This document shows positions 33,101-43,720 of a stretch of DNA of 64,000 bases, piece after piece. The stretch comes from Steromphala cineraria. Lineage: Eukaryota > Mollusca > Gastropoda > Trochida > Trochidae. Under the pieces are notes generated by a model, which was not told the DNA's origin, did no database searches, and worked only from the letters and a program-made list of their open reading frames with translations. The position numbers and the translations under genes are program-made. Each line of letters opens with the position of its first letter. The stretch's first letter is position 1. The stretch lies in NCBI GenBank assembly GCA_916613615.1, contig OU744736.1, positions 10,675,724 through 10,739,723 of the forward strand, read 5' to 3'.

Positions 33101-36100
33101 TAAAAATTAAATTAATCCATTTTCTCCATATATGTTGACCTTGCTGTGACCTTGACCTTCGACAGTTCGTACCCAAAACTTTTTTAAAATGTTGTACTTC
33201 TCAAGAGATAATATATACAAAATCTAAACTTCATAGCACAAAAACTTTTCAAGTTATTGTGTTTACAAGGAATTGCAATAACTCATATCTCATGACCTTG
33301 ACCTTTGACCTTCAAGGTCACACAATAATTGAACACTTTTTATTGAGTATAACAAGCATGTATTGATTAAAAGTGATCATAATTAAAATTAAGCATTTTC
33401 GCTAAACCATGCTTAAGTCATGACCTTGCTGTGACCTTGACCTTTGTCAGATTGAAGCCAAAACCTTTTCAAAATTTTTTACTTTTCCAAGGATGATATA
33501 TACCAAGTAAGAGCTTCATAGCACAAAAACTTTTCAAGTTACCGTGTTTACAAAGAATTTTGCGGTGATTTTATAACTCGTGACCTTGACCTTTGAATTT
33601 GAAAGTGAACATGTCATAATGATTCCCTGGAAGTATTTACATTTAGACATGTTCATGAGTTCTGAAAAGCTAAATGGGATAAAGTTATACCCCAATTTAG
33701 TGCATTTTGTAATAACTCATATCTCATGACCTTGACCATTGACCTTCAAGGTCACACAATCATTGAACACTTTTCATTGAGTATAACAATCATGTATTGA
33801 TTAAAAGTGTTCATAGTTAAAATAAAGCATTTTCGCTAAAACATGCTTACGTCATGACCTTGCTGTGACCTTGACCTTTTACGGATTGTAGCCAAAACCT
33901 TTTCAAATTTTTTTACTTTTCCAAGGATGATATATACCAAGTTAGAGCTTCATAGCACAAAAACTTTTCAAGTTATCGCGTTTACAAGGAATTCTTAGAG
34001 TGAATACATAGCTCGTGACCTTGACCTTTGACCTTGAAAGTGAACGTGTCAAAATCGTTCCCCCGAGGTATGAGTAGTAAGGTATGAATAAGAGTTCTGG
34101 AAAGCTTAGGGGAAAAAAGTTATAGCTAGTAGTACGAGTGCGGCGGCGGCGGCGGCGATGGAAACTTCACAAAAACTGATAGCAGCCCCGTCCTTAGACG
34201 GGGCTGCTAATAATGATGCGTTACTCTGTATAGTCTGTTTATTAGGTCACACCCGCGCGAGTTTTATGGCCCCTAACCCAGGTGGGTTTTTCACAGCCGA
34301 TAATTACGCTGTCTTAATATAAGGTTAATTAAAGGTGTTTGTTGGACAAATCATCAAAAATTTTGTCCAGCTTTTATTTTTTGGAAAAATCTTTTAACGA
34401 AAATCGAAAAGTGGTAAGGTCGAGGTTAGTTGATGTTTAAAGACTCTTTAGCACCTTTTTAATGAAAATTTTAAAGAAATCAAAAGTTACCAACTGCAAT
34501 AATCTTTTTTTCATCAATACAAGCACTTACCTAACTCTGGTGTCTGAAGAGTAGCATCAGGGTGACAAGGGACTTAATTAAATAGGCTGCCCTGCAACAT
34601 CATTCAAATCTTGTGAGATCTATACCCAAACCTTGTAAAGCAATATAGATCTACATTTATTGAGATTGTAATAATACTTATTTATTCACCTGCATCAACA
34701 CCAGCTGAGGTCTTCTCCACACAAAGGATTTCCTTGGAACCGTCTCTTGTTCATCCAAAAACTCGGATATTATCTGGAAATATAAGAAATTATTAGAAAG
34801 TTAAAGACATAGGTACCATGTAGGTTTTTATACAAGTAATGCTCTCTTCAATTCATCTTTTAAAGATTTTTGTCAAAATAAGACTCAAATTTAATCCACT
34901 ATATTCAGACCAAGCTTAAAATCTGGATTATCATTTTTCTAGAATAAATAAATGAACTTTTATCAATTGATTTTACTTATTTTGAAAACAGTTAAATTCA
35001 AAAGATTTTGTCAAAATTTACCTACTTAAAAGAACCTTCTCAGACCAAATCTCATGGATTGTTTTAATATGTATATTTAGGTAAATAAAATTCAATGAAC
35101 TTTTCATCTATTGGTAATTTGAAAAGCAAAAAACTGTCCAACCTTTCTCTGAGGGAAGTCAGCAACAGCCAGAGCTTTCTGTTGGATGAGGACTTCGATC
35201 TTACTGACACACTGAGCCGGGGACATTGTCTTCCATTGCTTGAACCTGTATACAGATCAGGGGAGGTAATTCTCTATAAAAGTATAATAGTTGTATTAGC
35301 TACTGGTCCTTGATTAAGACTTAGAGCACAGACATTAATGGCTTCCATTGCTTGAACCTGTTTACAGATTACGACCTCCTTTCACAAGCCCTAAGGTGAT
35401 AATAAGTTCTTAAGATAACCTTAAGATAATCCCAGTTAAGGTCAACTTTAGTAAAGGTTGTTTTTTTAAAAGAGGCCCAGGGCTTAGTCTCTGAAAATGT
35501 CTTGAAGGCTAATGGTTTAAAATCTTGCTGGTCCTCAATTCAGAATATTTCTGTGTCTTTACTGTATTTTAACATTTCACCCTTTACATCTTATCTAAAC
35601 GTAACATCTGACTCTGACCTTTGCAGTAAGTCGATCCCTTTGATAGAGTCTAGGTACTTGATGATCCGGTCGACGCCCACTCCAGGAACCCCACCTGGGA
35701 GATAGTCACAGCCTAGCAACAGGGCCACGCCCACCAAGGTCTCACGTGATATCCCAAGATCCTCTTCTATAGCGTCCATACTGTAACTCTCCACATGGGG
35801 GTCCTGCAGGCATGGGGATTGTTCTATATGTCAAACTTTCTATACAAATAGGCTCCATCAAATAATATAAATATATTTGAAATACACATAAAACAGAACA
35901 ACAATGAGTATAAATAATGATACCATCAACAAAATCAGTATAAATAGACAAAGTACTTCGTGTTAAATCTTAATAAATGATACAGAGACATATACTTTTT
36001 ATATGTAAATACTTACATACTTAATTTTATTCCGTACTATTTTCTAATATTGAGCACTATGCCAAACTCTTATAAGGTCAAACTAAACAAAACCATTTTT

Positions 36101-39100
36101 GCTAATTTTTGCTTATATACATGTTCCATTGTTTTTTCTTCTTTCACCTTATTATTCATCGTGAAGTTTCTGTACACAGTCCTTGCTCCGTAAAGAAAGG
36201 CGTCTCCATCATCAGTTATACAAGCGTCAACCAGCTGTGGAGAGAAATGAAATAAAAGTGATAAAATCAATGTTTAAAGAAATGTAAAGAAATATCATTT
36301 ATTGATCATTTCAAATTTAAACAAAATATTTGATAATGCAACTTCAATAACAACAATATTTCAAAATATTTAACTCTGACATTCAACATTGCAACATTCA
36401 GGCTGTCTGAAGCATTCATAAAATCTATAAATAATTTCAAGAAATGTATTATTTGTTTTTAAAATTTTTTTATAATCTAAATATTATTTTAACAAAAGAT
36501 GATTTTTTTTTCCAGTTTTTAAATAGAATAGTTTAAAATTTGATCATTTTGTAAAATGAAGTTCATGGAATAAAGATCTTAATCCAAGGAATATGAATTT
36601 GGATGGAATATCCCTAACAACTAACTCTAAATAATAGTAGGTCAGGCAGCTGTCTACAGGGTTTGGAGGAGACATCATTGATAACAGGCCATTTTCAATA
36701 TTTAGTAAGTCTTGAATTTTAAATGGGCCATTGTCCTCATATCAATAGTTAACTTCAAAACTAAAATGGGCCATTTTCCATCAAATGTTCAGAATAGCCC
36801 ATGGAACCTCCCTTTCCCAATCTCTGCGTCCATTAGTTTTCCCCCTTATTAAATTGATGAGGTCACAAGTCACAACAACACTATTTACCGGTACTTCACA
36901 GATATAGGTCATGATATTGACTCATTCTTTTCATATTTTGGAATAAGGGGGCATCACACAATCAACAGCCTGGATGCGTTATCTACATACACTTCTTACA
37001 AATGAATATTTCTGACAGGATTCTCCATATGTGCAAAGGGCATATATGAGTACATTCAAAGGTAGCATAATGTTATATTTTTCTGATTTAGTGAAGCATT
37101 CATAAAATCTGTTATTGCCTTTATCCTTCATATTAACAAACATGCATTACACAATTTCAATGAATTTAGCTTAACAGTGTTTATTACATCCTACTGTTGA
37201 TCTAAGATTGATTGATAAGATGGGCCGTCCCAGTGAACTCTAACATCGCCTCTCAGCAATTAGAAAAGATGCTCTATCTCGCTGGAGGCTGTCTCATACT
37301 CACAGCATTGCATTTCCGGTTGATGCTGTGAGGAGTTAGCTTCATTCAGTAATCCCAAAGCGTCCATCTCAATGAATGATCTAATTGCTGGGATATGTTT
37401 TTAGATTATCATTTTTATTTTTCAAATAGATAAGTGTACTTTCTTATTGTCAATGACAAATACTGATTGCACATCCAACAGAAACTTACACAGTGAATAA
37501 TGATCACAAAACAAGTAGTAGTCACAATGTCCCCCACTGCAAGAGAGAAATTGACTAAAGGGATTGCGACATCACGGTTGGTGTCTCATAGTTGCCCTAA
37601 AAAGTCACCAAAACCAACTGGTGTCCTTGAAAATGAGGTCGTGGTCACCAAAACCCAAAAACAACTGGTTTCTGTGTATCTACCCAATGGAGACTGATAC
37701 AAAGTTTAAAGGCTCTAGTTGCAAGGGCTTGTTAGATATCAGGATAACAATGTGTAACCACCTCGACCGGGATTCGAACCCGGAACCTCTGGGTTGAGAG
37801 TTCTACACTCTACCTGCTCGGCCAGAGCCAGTAGGTTCATATTTCACCCTGTCACAAATGTTTCCCTGTTGTGACCTTGAAAATTAGGTCACGGTCACAA
37901 AAACCAACTGGTGTCTGCATATCCACCCAATGAAGACTTATACCAAGTTTGAAGATATTGCGCTTTCAAGATTTTATGTACTAGTCATAGTCCATTCGTG
38001 ACCTTGAAAATTAGAGAAGCTGAATACTATGTCCTCTGCTCCCCGGCGACAGGGGACAATTAGGAGTATGGTTGATGTCAATGCTAACAAAAAGCTGCAT
38101 GTAAGGGGAGATAACTGTATTATCAAAAACTGTTTGTTCTAATTTCTTTCAGTTCAATTCAAAGAATTAAACAAAAGATTGAATATTTTTTATCATAAAG
38201 CCAAAACTATTTCAAACAACCAAAATAGTGTCATCTTAATAATATTTTGCCTTATCAATAGCAAAAAGCAGATTGGTTTTGTAAGAAAGCATCAGTTATT
38301 GAAAACAGGACATTATGAGATATCATTCGTTTCTTCCACGACCTCTCATACTGGTCACTCTTAGATCAACACATCAGTAGGACGCTATAACGGTTGAGCT
38401 AAATTTATTTAGATTGAACAGTGAATGAATTAGAAACACCAATAAGGGCCTAGGACAAAAAAGGAAATTTATTTCTAGTTTCATACATCAACATCGAATC
38501 AGCTATAAATCATAATCCGAAAGAACAGAAGGACACCGGACACCATCCCTTTCAGGCCTGATGGGCTAAACATGTGAAAATAAATGAAAAAATCTTGGTC
38601 ATTCTACCAAGTTTGTCAGAAATTCAAAGACAAGAAACTTTTTGGGGCCTAAATAAAATCATGCATCCTTCAGTAAAGAAAATGGAAGAAGCACAAGACA
38701 GCACATACCCCAGCAGCGTTGAGTGTAGCACACATAGCCTCGGCCTCCCCACGACTGTGGATATACGGCACACCCAACATGTCTAGCAGCTGGCAACACT
38801 GCAACCATCAACATAATGACAGAACAATCAGCACTGAATGATGCAAAATAGATAAATTATTTATCAATATAAACGCCTAAACTGAGTCTTAGATTCAACA
38901 TCCAAAGTTTCTGTTAAGGAGTTTCTTTCACATTTTTATGTTGAAAACTTGACTCTGTGAAGTCAGCGTTAAAGAAGAAAGTTCAAAGAGTTATTAAAAA
39001 ATTAAAGTTTCATCAAGGCAGAATTTTTAAATTAATTTTTTTTTTTAATATCAAAATGAGACTACCAACCTCTCTGAGTTTCGAGTTGAAGTTGCCACGT

Positions 39101-39691
39101 CCCCCTTTGCCAGCTCGCGCCCCTCCCCTCCCCAGGGCCTGTTGACGTCTCTTCATCTCGCCCCATTTGAGCTGGGGTGCAGCGCCCTCTATAACAAACA
39201 CCAGCCTCACTCCCAACTGGGTCAGGTGACTCACACGGAAAAAAAGGTTCCTGAAATGTAAAAATGTACCGTATCTTTTTTCATTGTAGTTACCAATATG
39301 GTTTGAAATTAGCATTAGTCCAGTGGCCCATTGGTAGCTAAAATCATGCTGGCCTAGTAACATGCAAAAACGGGTAGTACAAAGGACTAGTTGAAATAAG
39401 GAAGATATTACTATGTAGATGTAATTGGCTAGTTGAAATGTGTTTGGGCTAGTTCTCTAAGAAATGATTGTGTCAGAATGGTTAGTATGGCAAAAGGACA
39501 TTTTTTCAGCCCTGAAATTGGTTAACTAACCTGAGATATGGCCGGGAGACAACGCCCTGCATGGACTTGACACACTGGTTCTCACACACCCAGATACTCA
39601 GATCCACCGCCACCGTCTGTCCCTGCAGCGCCGAGAGGGGGGTGTGGCACTTCACAGGTGCCAGGATGTTCCAGAGATTGGTCACGCCCAT
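26058..39691 (-). CDS. GEN1: Holliday-junction resolvase / flap endonuclease GEN1
   Basis: Eleven exons: 39531-39691, 39070-39250, 38709-38798, 36148-36234, 35619-35803, 35143-35245, 34690-34773, 32141-32265, 31707-31768, 31138-31269 and 26058-30166. The sum is 5319 nt, 1772 residues plus stop. The N-terminus MGVTNLW, XPG-N acidic motif VDLSIWVCE, XPG-I motifs GEAEAMC and TDDGDAFLYGA, and the GCDYLPGGVPGVG helix-turn-helix region are diagnostic. The Gly-2 start is typical of GEN1/FEN1-type nucleases. A chromodomain-like segment (exons 9-10, IVKSRVRQGVSVYEVEW) follows, as in human GEN1. GEN1 cuts four-way junctions late in the cell cycle. The last exon (1369 residues, disordered) makes the protein about twice human length. 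Start codons of GEN1 and BAZ1B face away from each other about 1.9 kb apart. Confidence 0.95.
30290..30897. mobile_element. AGGTCA-rich repeat, truncated copy B (GEN1 intron 10)
   Basis: About 600 bp matching the interior of the family at 24050 and 32745: GTTGACCTTGCTGTGACCTTGACC, TCAAGTTATCGTGTTTTCAAGG and GACCTTGACCTTTGACCTTG. Both family ends are missing. It lies in the intron before GEN1 exon 11. Confidence 0.75.
31138..32265 (-). CDS. GEN1: GEN1 exons 8-10: end of nuclease core and chromodomain
   Basis: Exon 8 (125 nt, EYAESKMDWVSDY, KILPLVTFWEL) completes the core. Exons 9 (62 nt) and 10 (132 nt) encode RIVKSRVRQGVSVYEVEWN and a helix ending FPQVVSRWEEQVTAKK. Human GEN1 has a chromodomain at this point that helps DNA contact. 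The aromatic VYEVEW strand fits it. Confidence 0.9.
32745..34215. mobile_element. AGGTCA-rich repeat, full copy C (GEN1 intron 7)
   Basis: About 1.47 kb. It starts AAACTAGATTAGCGTTTGCGG and ends with a perfect 12-bp-stem hairpin (AGCAGCCCCGTC-CTTA-GACGGGGCTGCT) directly followed by AATAA. Copy A has the same CTAATAA end but has lost the hairpin's second arm. A subterminal 3' hairpin with a CTRR-like end is a Helitron-type feature, but no 5' TC end is certain, so the class is open. No open frame. Confidence 0.72.
32907..33222. repeat. 158-bp tandem duplication inside repeat copy C
   Basis: The block starting CATTGAGTATAACATTATTG at 32907 is repeated at 33065 almost without change, including TCGACAGTTCGTACCCAAAAC. 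Near identity makes it recent compared with the element itself. Confidence 0.85.
34690..36234 (-). CDS. GEN1: GEN1 exons 4-7: catalytic aspartates, H2TH region, linker
   Basis: Exon 4 (87 nt) has ACITDDGDAFLYGARTVYRNF. Exon 5 (185 nt) has DPHVESYSMD, LLLGCDYLPGGVPGVG and the helix ending IDLLQR. Exon 6 is 34 codons (FKQWKTM to ADFPQRK). Exon 7 is 28 codons (IISEFLDEQE). Exon 6 joins directly to LLQR. In human GEN1 a longer cysteine-rich segment lies between LLQRF and the helix equivalent to IISEF; here only one cysteine remains. Confidence 0.92.
35342..35369 (-). repeat. Partial copy of the GEN1 exon-6 acceptor
   Basis: 28 bp identical at 27 positions to 35230-35257, which spans the true intron-5 acceptor and the first 16 bases of exon 6. 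On the minus strand it reads ATCTGTAAACAG followed by GTTCAAGCAATGGAAG. It lies about 112 bp upstream of the true exon and would run into a stop (TAA) after about a dozen codons. Confidence 0.75.
36235..38708. other. GEN1 intron 3, repeat-bearing
   Basis: A 2.5-kb intron with no coding content. It contains two divergent copies of a GTCACCAAAACCAACTGGTGTC-type block (37600-37700 and 37855-37970), a tRNA-like insertion between them, and a GGACACCGGACACCAT / GGCCTGATGGGCTAA fragment at 38530-38570. Confidence 0.6.
37752..37828 (-). repeat. tRNA-like SINE head inside a duplicated block
   Basis: On the minus strand CTGGCTCTGGCCGAGCAGG gives a good A box (TGGCCGAGCAGG), and CCGGGTTCGAATCCCGG a perfect B box and T-arm. 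The anticodon arm pairs imperfectly (six-base loop) and the acceptor ends do not pair. A SINE or tRNA pseudogene is the better reading. Confidence 0.5.
38709..39691 (-). CDS. GEN1: GEN1 exons 1-3: XPG-N and start of XPG-I
   Basis: Exon 1 (161 nt) ends CTCAG|GTTAGT; exon 2 (181 nt) opens NLFFRVSHLTQ and includes the strand RLVFVIEG followed by a Gly/Arg-rich loop (GRGGARAGKGGRG); exon 3 (90 nt) carries GVPYIHSRGEAEAMCA with the two metal-binding glutamates. Every junction matches the expected nuclease fold without gap or overlap. The basic loop lies where XPG-family enzymes have their variable helical arch. Confidence 0.93.
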
Positions 39692-41626
39692 CTACATAAC
39701 AGAAGACATGAGGTTGATAATCATGTACGTGTGGAATGACCTTTTGTTTTAAGAACATGAATTTGAAGTTGCAGCAATTATAAAATTTGTCATCAGGACA
39801 GGTAGTCAAGATGTTGCACAGGGTGGTCACTTGCATCTTGGAGGTGGGAAAGCCACCCTTGACAATGGAAAACTTTCTGAATTTCAAATGGGCCTTTGCC
39901 CTTAATTGATAATTTACTTTCAAAATTTCAGTTGGCCATTTATTTATCAAAATGCCCCTGCCTTTTGGAACAGTACACAGGCTTTGTTCATCATGGCGGG
40001 GCTCATTTCATTTCAGTAAAAGCATTAATTTAGTCCACAAGGTTGGTGAGAAATTAGATTTATCATTTGGATATGGGCCCAAGGCTTTGAGTTTGACTTC
40101 ATCATGGAAAAACAAACACAAAATGGTATAGTTTCTACACCAATTAGAATTCTGATTAACTTGGATTTTTATAGCATGATTGGGAAGGAAATAAATATGA
40201 TTGCCTCAATATATTGCGCTTTGAGTGTACCAGAGAATGTGGAGTTAAGTGTCGTATTGATGGACCTGGGATTATCATAAACAAAATAAATAACTTGCTT
40301 AATTGCAGCTCACCTTGCTTTCAATCAGGTATATGGGCTAGAAGTGAGAAGTATTTGGCTGTGACACTAATAAACAATATAGAGATAGAACCCACATCTG
40401 GATGACCATTCCTGTAGAATCCAAAAAAAAGAAATGAAGATTAAAGGTTTTTAATTGCTGCCTAACCTTGCATTGATAAAACTAACATCACAATAAAGCC
40501 ATTGTCAGATTAGGTAGAGTTATGGCGATACAGACATGTCACAATAAAAAGAATGATAAGCTTTGATATGACATATGTCATGATACACTATTTGCAGGAT
40601 ATTTGACAGAAGTAAAGCCAATAACTTGGACAAATATCAGACTTTTTAATTTAGGTTATTAAAATGAGTAATTTTATCATAGATATATATTACGATACTG
40701 ACATCATATCACAATTCATATATCGTCAGATTAAATATCAAGATTCTTGATGTATCCATATATTGTCACAACTCTAAGATTCAGTGTCACGATTCTCAAT
40801 GAATTGATATTTATCATCACATTTCTAGAATGACATTAAAGATCAAAATCTTGCAAAATGTTTTAACATCTAAGAATATGTGACTATCTTTTATATTAAA
40901 AAATGTTGATGTTCTGATGGAAGAAAATTTAAAATTGATTTTGTCACTTAAGCAGAAATCTTATCATTTATCAGGTTCCCTAGTTCTCATTTGGCGAGGT
41001 GGGACCATACCACAACCCAAAGAAACTCAAACACCTAATGTAAAAGTGCCTCTCTAGCAAATGTTTTAATTCGAACTCTTTAAAGATGATACTGCTTTAA
41101 AAGTGTTCCTCTCTAAGCCAAAAAAATCATCTTCAAACATATATCTCAAATTTTATCATACTTTATCTAAATCATTTTCCAAAAAACATTTAAAATTTAA
41201 AATGATTTAATATTTCTGTCTCTTAAAAAATGACTTTTATCACTGATCTCTTGACAGTGTGTGTGGTTGAAAATAAAGGTTCAATTTCCAATTGGCCGAA
41301 AGTATCCACCTTGCAAAACCGGGGTGTGGTCCCTTTGTTATTACAGCTGATTGAACCACCTGCCTCATTCAATTTCCCGCCATATTTTACAGATCTCGCT
41401 ATGGCGATAATTTGAAATAGGTTTTATTATTTTTCAAGAAAACATCAGCACAACATAGAGGAGATACTACTGGGAAAAAGGTACTTTGATTTTAAAAAAC
41501 TTAGATTTTTCGTCTTTATTTTGTCACGTGACCCACCATTGGAGTGCGGGAAATGGTACTCTGCCGGTGCGCGCCAGATTTTAAACACCTGTGAATTTTA
41601 GTAGAATTTCATGGATTTAACTAACT
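39692..41626. promoter_or_regulatory. Divergent intergenic region GEN1 / BAZ1B
   Basis: A 1.9-kb AT-rich spacer between two start codons pointing outwards. The BAZ1B-proximal end has several promoter-like sites: an E2F-type TTTCCCGCC at 41373-41381, a palindromic GTCACGTGAC E-box at 41523-41532, an inverted CCAAT (ATTGG) at 41538-41542 and an E2F-type GCGGGAAA at 41546-41553. A YY1-like AATATGGCGGC lies just inside intron 1 (41774-41784). No comparable cluster was seen next to GEN1, so a single shared promoter is not established. Confidence 0.5.
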
Positions 41627-43720
41627 ATGCCTCTCTTAGGTAAAAAAGTTTTCAACTGCTTAAAGTCTTTGAACGATATTAAGCCAGAGGAAACCGTTTT
41701 TACGATCCAACACACCAAGGAACAGTTCCGATCGAAAGCGTATCCTTTTGTCAAGTGACCATCTGCAGCATCCAATATGGCGGCGCGCATGGATTTCATT
41801 GTCAAAATACGTAAATTGAGGTGATTACTATGCCATGTAGATGATTGTGTTGATATTTTACGTGCATAAAGTATTTCATGAATGTAATCTTGTTGTGAAA
41901 TATCGTCGCCCGTGCAATCCAAATGATAAAATTATCAAAAATAATGAAAAATTAGCTAAATTGAGCCTTAGACGGTTGTTTACATCTCTATGGTGACCAC
42001 GTGGTTATAATATGTCAAATTTTATTCATATGAGACCAATTTAGGCTGCTTGTTAACTCTAAGTCGGTCTAAGTTGGTCTTTTGAAACGCGCTGTGCTAA
42101 GCTAGTCTTCCGCGATCCGCCATTTTGTGCTGGAATTAATGACTGGAAATGACATAGTCTGTTGCTGTCAAATGTGAATGCGATCATATTTATCAATGAA
42201 TCGCCTACCCGTGGTGTCATTATATAACTTAAATATCAATTTGAATTTAAATTGCTGTCAGGTTCATGATGTGTCATGACATTATTAAGAAATATAACGG
42301 AAATACTTTAATAGTTCAGTATATTATACCAAAAATGTATAGACCTGTTAAGAAATGTGAAATTTTTCAGACAGGTTTTTGAATCAACTGTTACTTTCAC
42401 AGTCTTGATTCTTCTTAAAACATATGTGATCCCTGCTGACATAACTTAGATTTCCTTAACTAGCTTAGTGAATTTGAGAAGAGAAAAGATCTGTATGAGG
42501 AGAGAATTTGGACCTGCCAATGTACTGGACATATAAATCTTACCCATGAAGAGGCCTGGAACTCGGAGAAAGCTGTTCAGAAGACGCTAAAAAACCAGTT
42601 TGCAACATGCTTCGAGAAACCTGTACTGGAAATAGTTCACCACAGTGAGTAATACTTGTTGATTTCACATTGTACATTTAGAATATTACTCTTATTTGTG
42701 ATAAATTGGCAATATCATTAAACAGACAATATCCCAAAACTTCATGTGAGAGAGGGTTCTGACGATTTATTTCATGTTCCCTTGGGTGTTTTTTTTGTTG
42801 CAATAAATAAACATAGATCATGCTCTACCCCAGAGTTATAAAATTCAGTTTTAGTCAAACATTTATAATTTTATGTACCTCAGGATTATAGTTCATCACT
42901 TACATATTTTCTCTACTAATTGTAACTATTTCAGATGTTTGCATGGATTGTGGTTCTCAGTAATGAATTCCAGTCTTTTGATAGAAGGAGATTTTGAACA
43001 GATTAAAACAGGCTTCTAGTTCACAGCTGAAATCAAAAACTTTAGAAAGCAACATTCCAGAAACTTTTACATCTATCATTCTTAAGATTTGTGATTGTCT
43101 TTGCCAGTTTGAAACTATTACTTTAACAAGATATCCAAGACATGTCATGTCAAGCTTGCAACAATGAATGGCTTAATCTCTCAGTAATTTCTTTCCTGCG
43201 TCAAATCTAAAGCCTTGTATCGGTGATATATATCTGTATAAAGATGTATGTCCTCTCTAGTTTAATTTCTCCCAAAATTATCTGTCGAGACAATTAACAT
43301 TACATGTTGATAAAATGAAACATTTAATGCAACTTCTCTTGGTAGTACAGGAGATATTAGAAACTTGTATAAATATATCTCTTGTATAAAATTCGTGTAC
43401 TTTCACCTCAAAAAAGAAATGTCACATTTATGTCTTCTTGCCTCATTTACTGTATCAAGATGCGCATCAAAATTAGTTTTTATTCATGAAGAAAAGAATC
43501 AAGAACAAGTTCTCCAACTTAATAGGTATTGTTTTGAGTTCTATCTTGGTATAAAAATGTATGTACTAGTATTATTGATGAAGTGAGATGTAACGCCCAT
43601 GATATTCTCTCCAGGTACGCTATCGCTGGACACGCTCGTGGATCAGGCATGGCTCAAACTGCAACAGGTGCTTGCTCTCAAGGAACAAGTCAGTCTACGC
43701 ATCAAGAACGCTGCGGCCAG
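41627..43720 (+). CDS. BAZ1B: BAZ1B exons 1-3: WAC domain
   Basis: Exon 1 starts at ATG 41627 (MPLLGKKVF, equivalent to the vertebrate MAPLLGRKPF start), contains FTIQHTKEQFR and stops at AAAGC|GTATCC. Exon 2 gives YEERIWTCQCTG, THEEAW and VLEIVHH. Exon 3 gives STLSLDTLVDQAWLKLQQ. This is the WAC (WSTF/Acf1/cbp146) DNA-binding domain, roughly residues 20-130. In vertebrate WSTF the N-terminal region including WAC also carries an atypical tyrosine kinase activity towards H2A.X; whether that holds here cannot be read from sequence. Confidence 0.94.
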
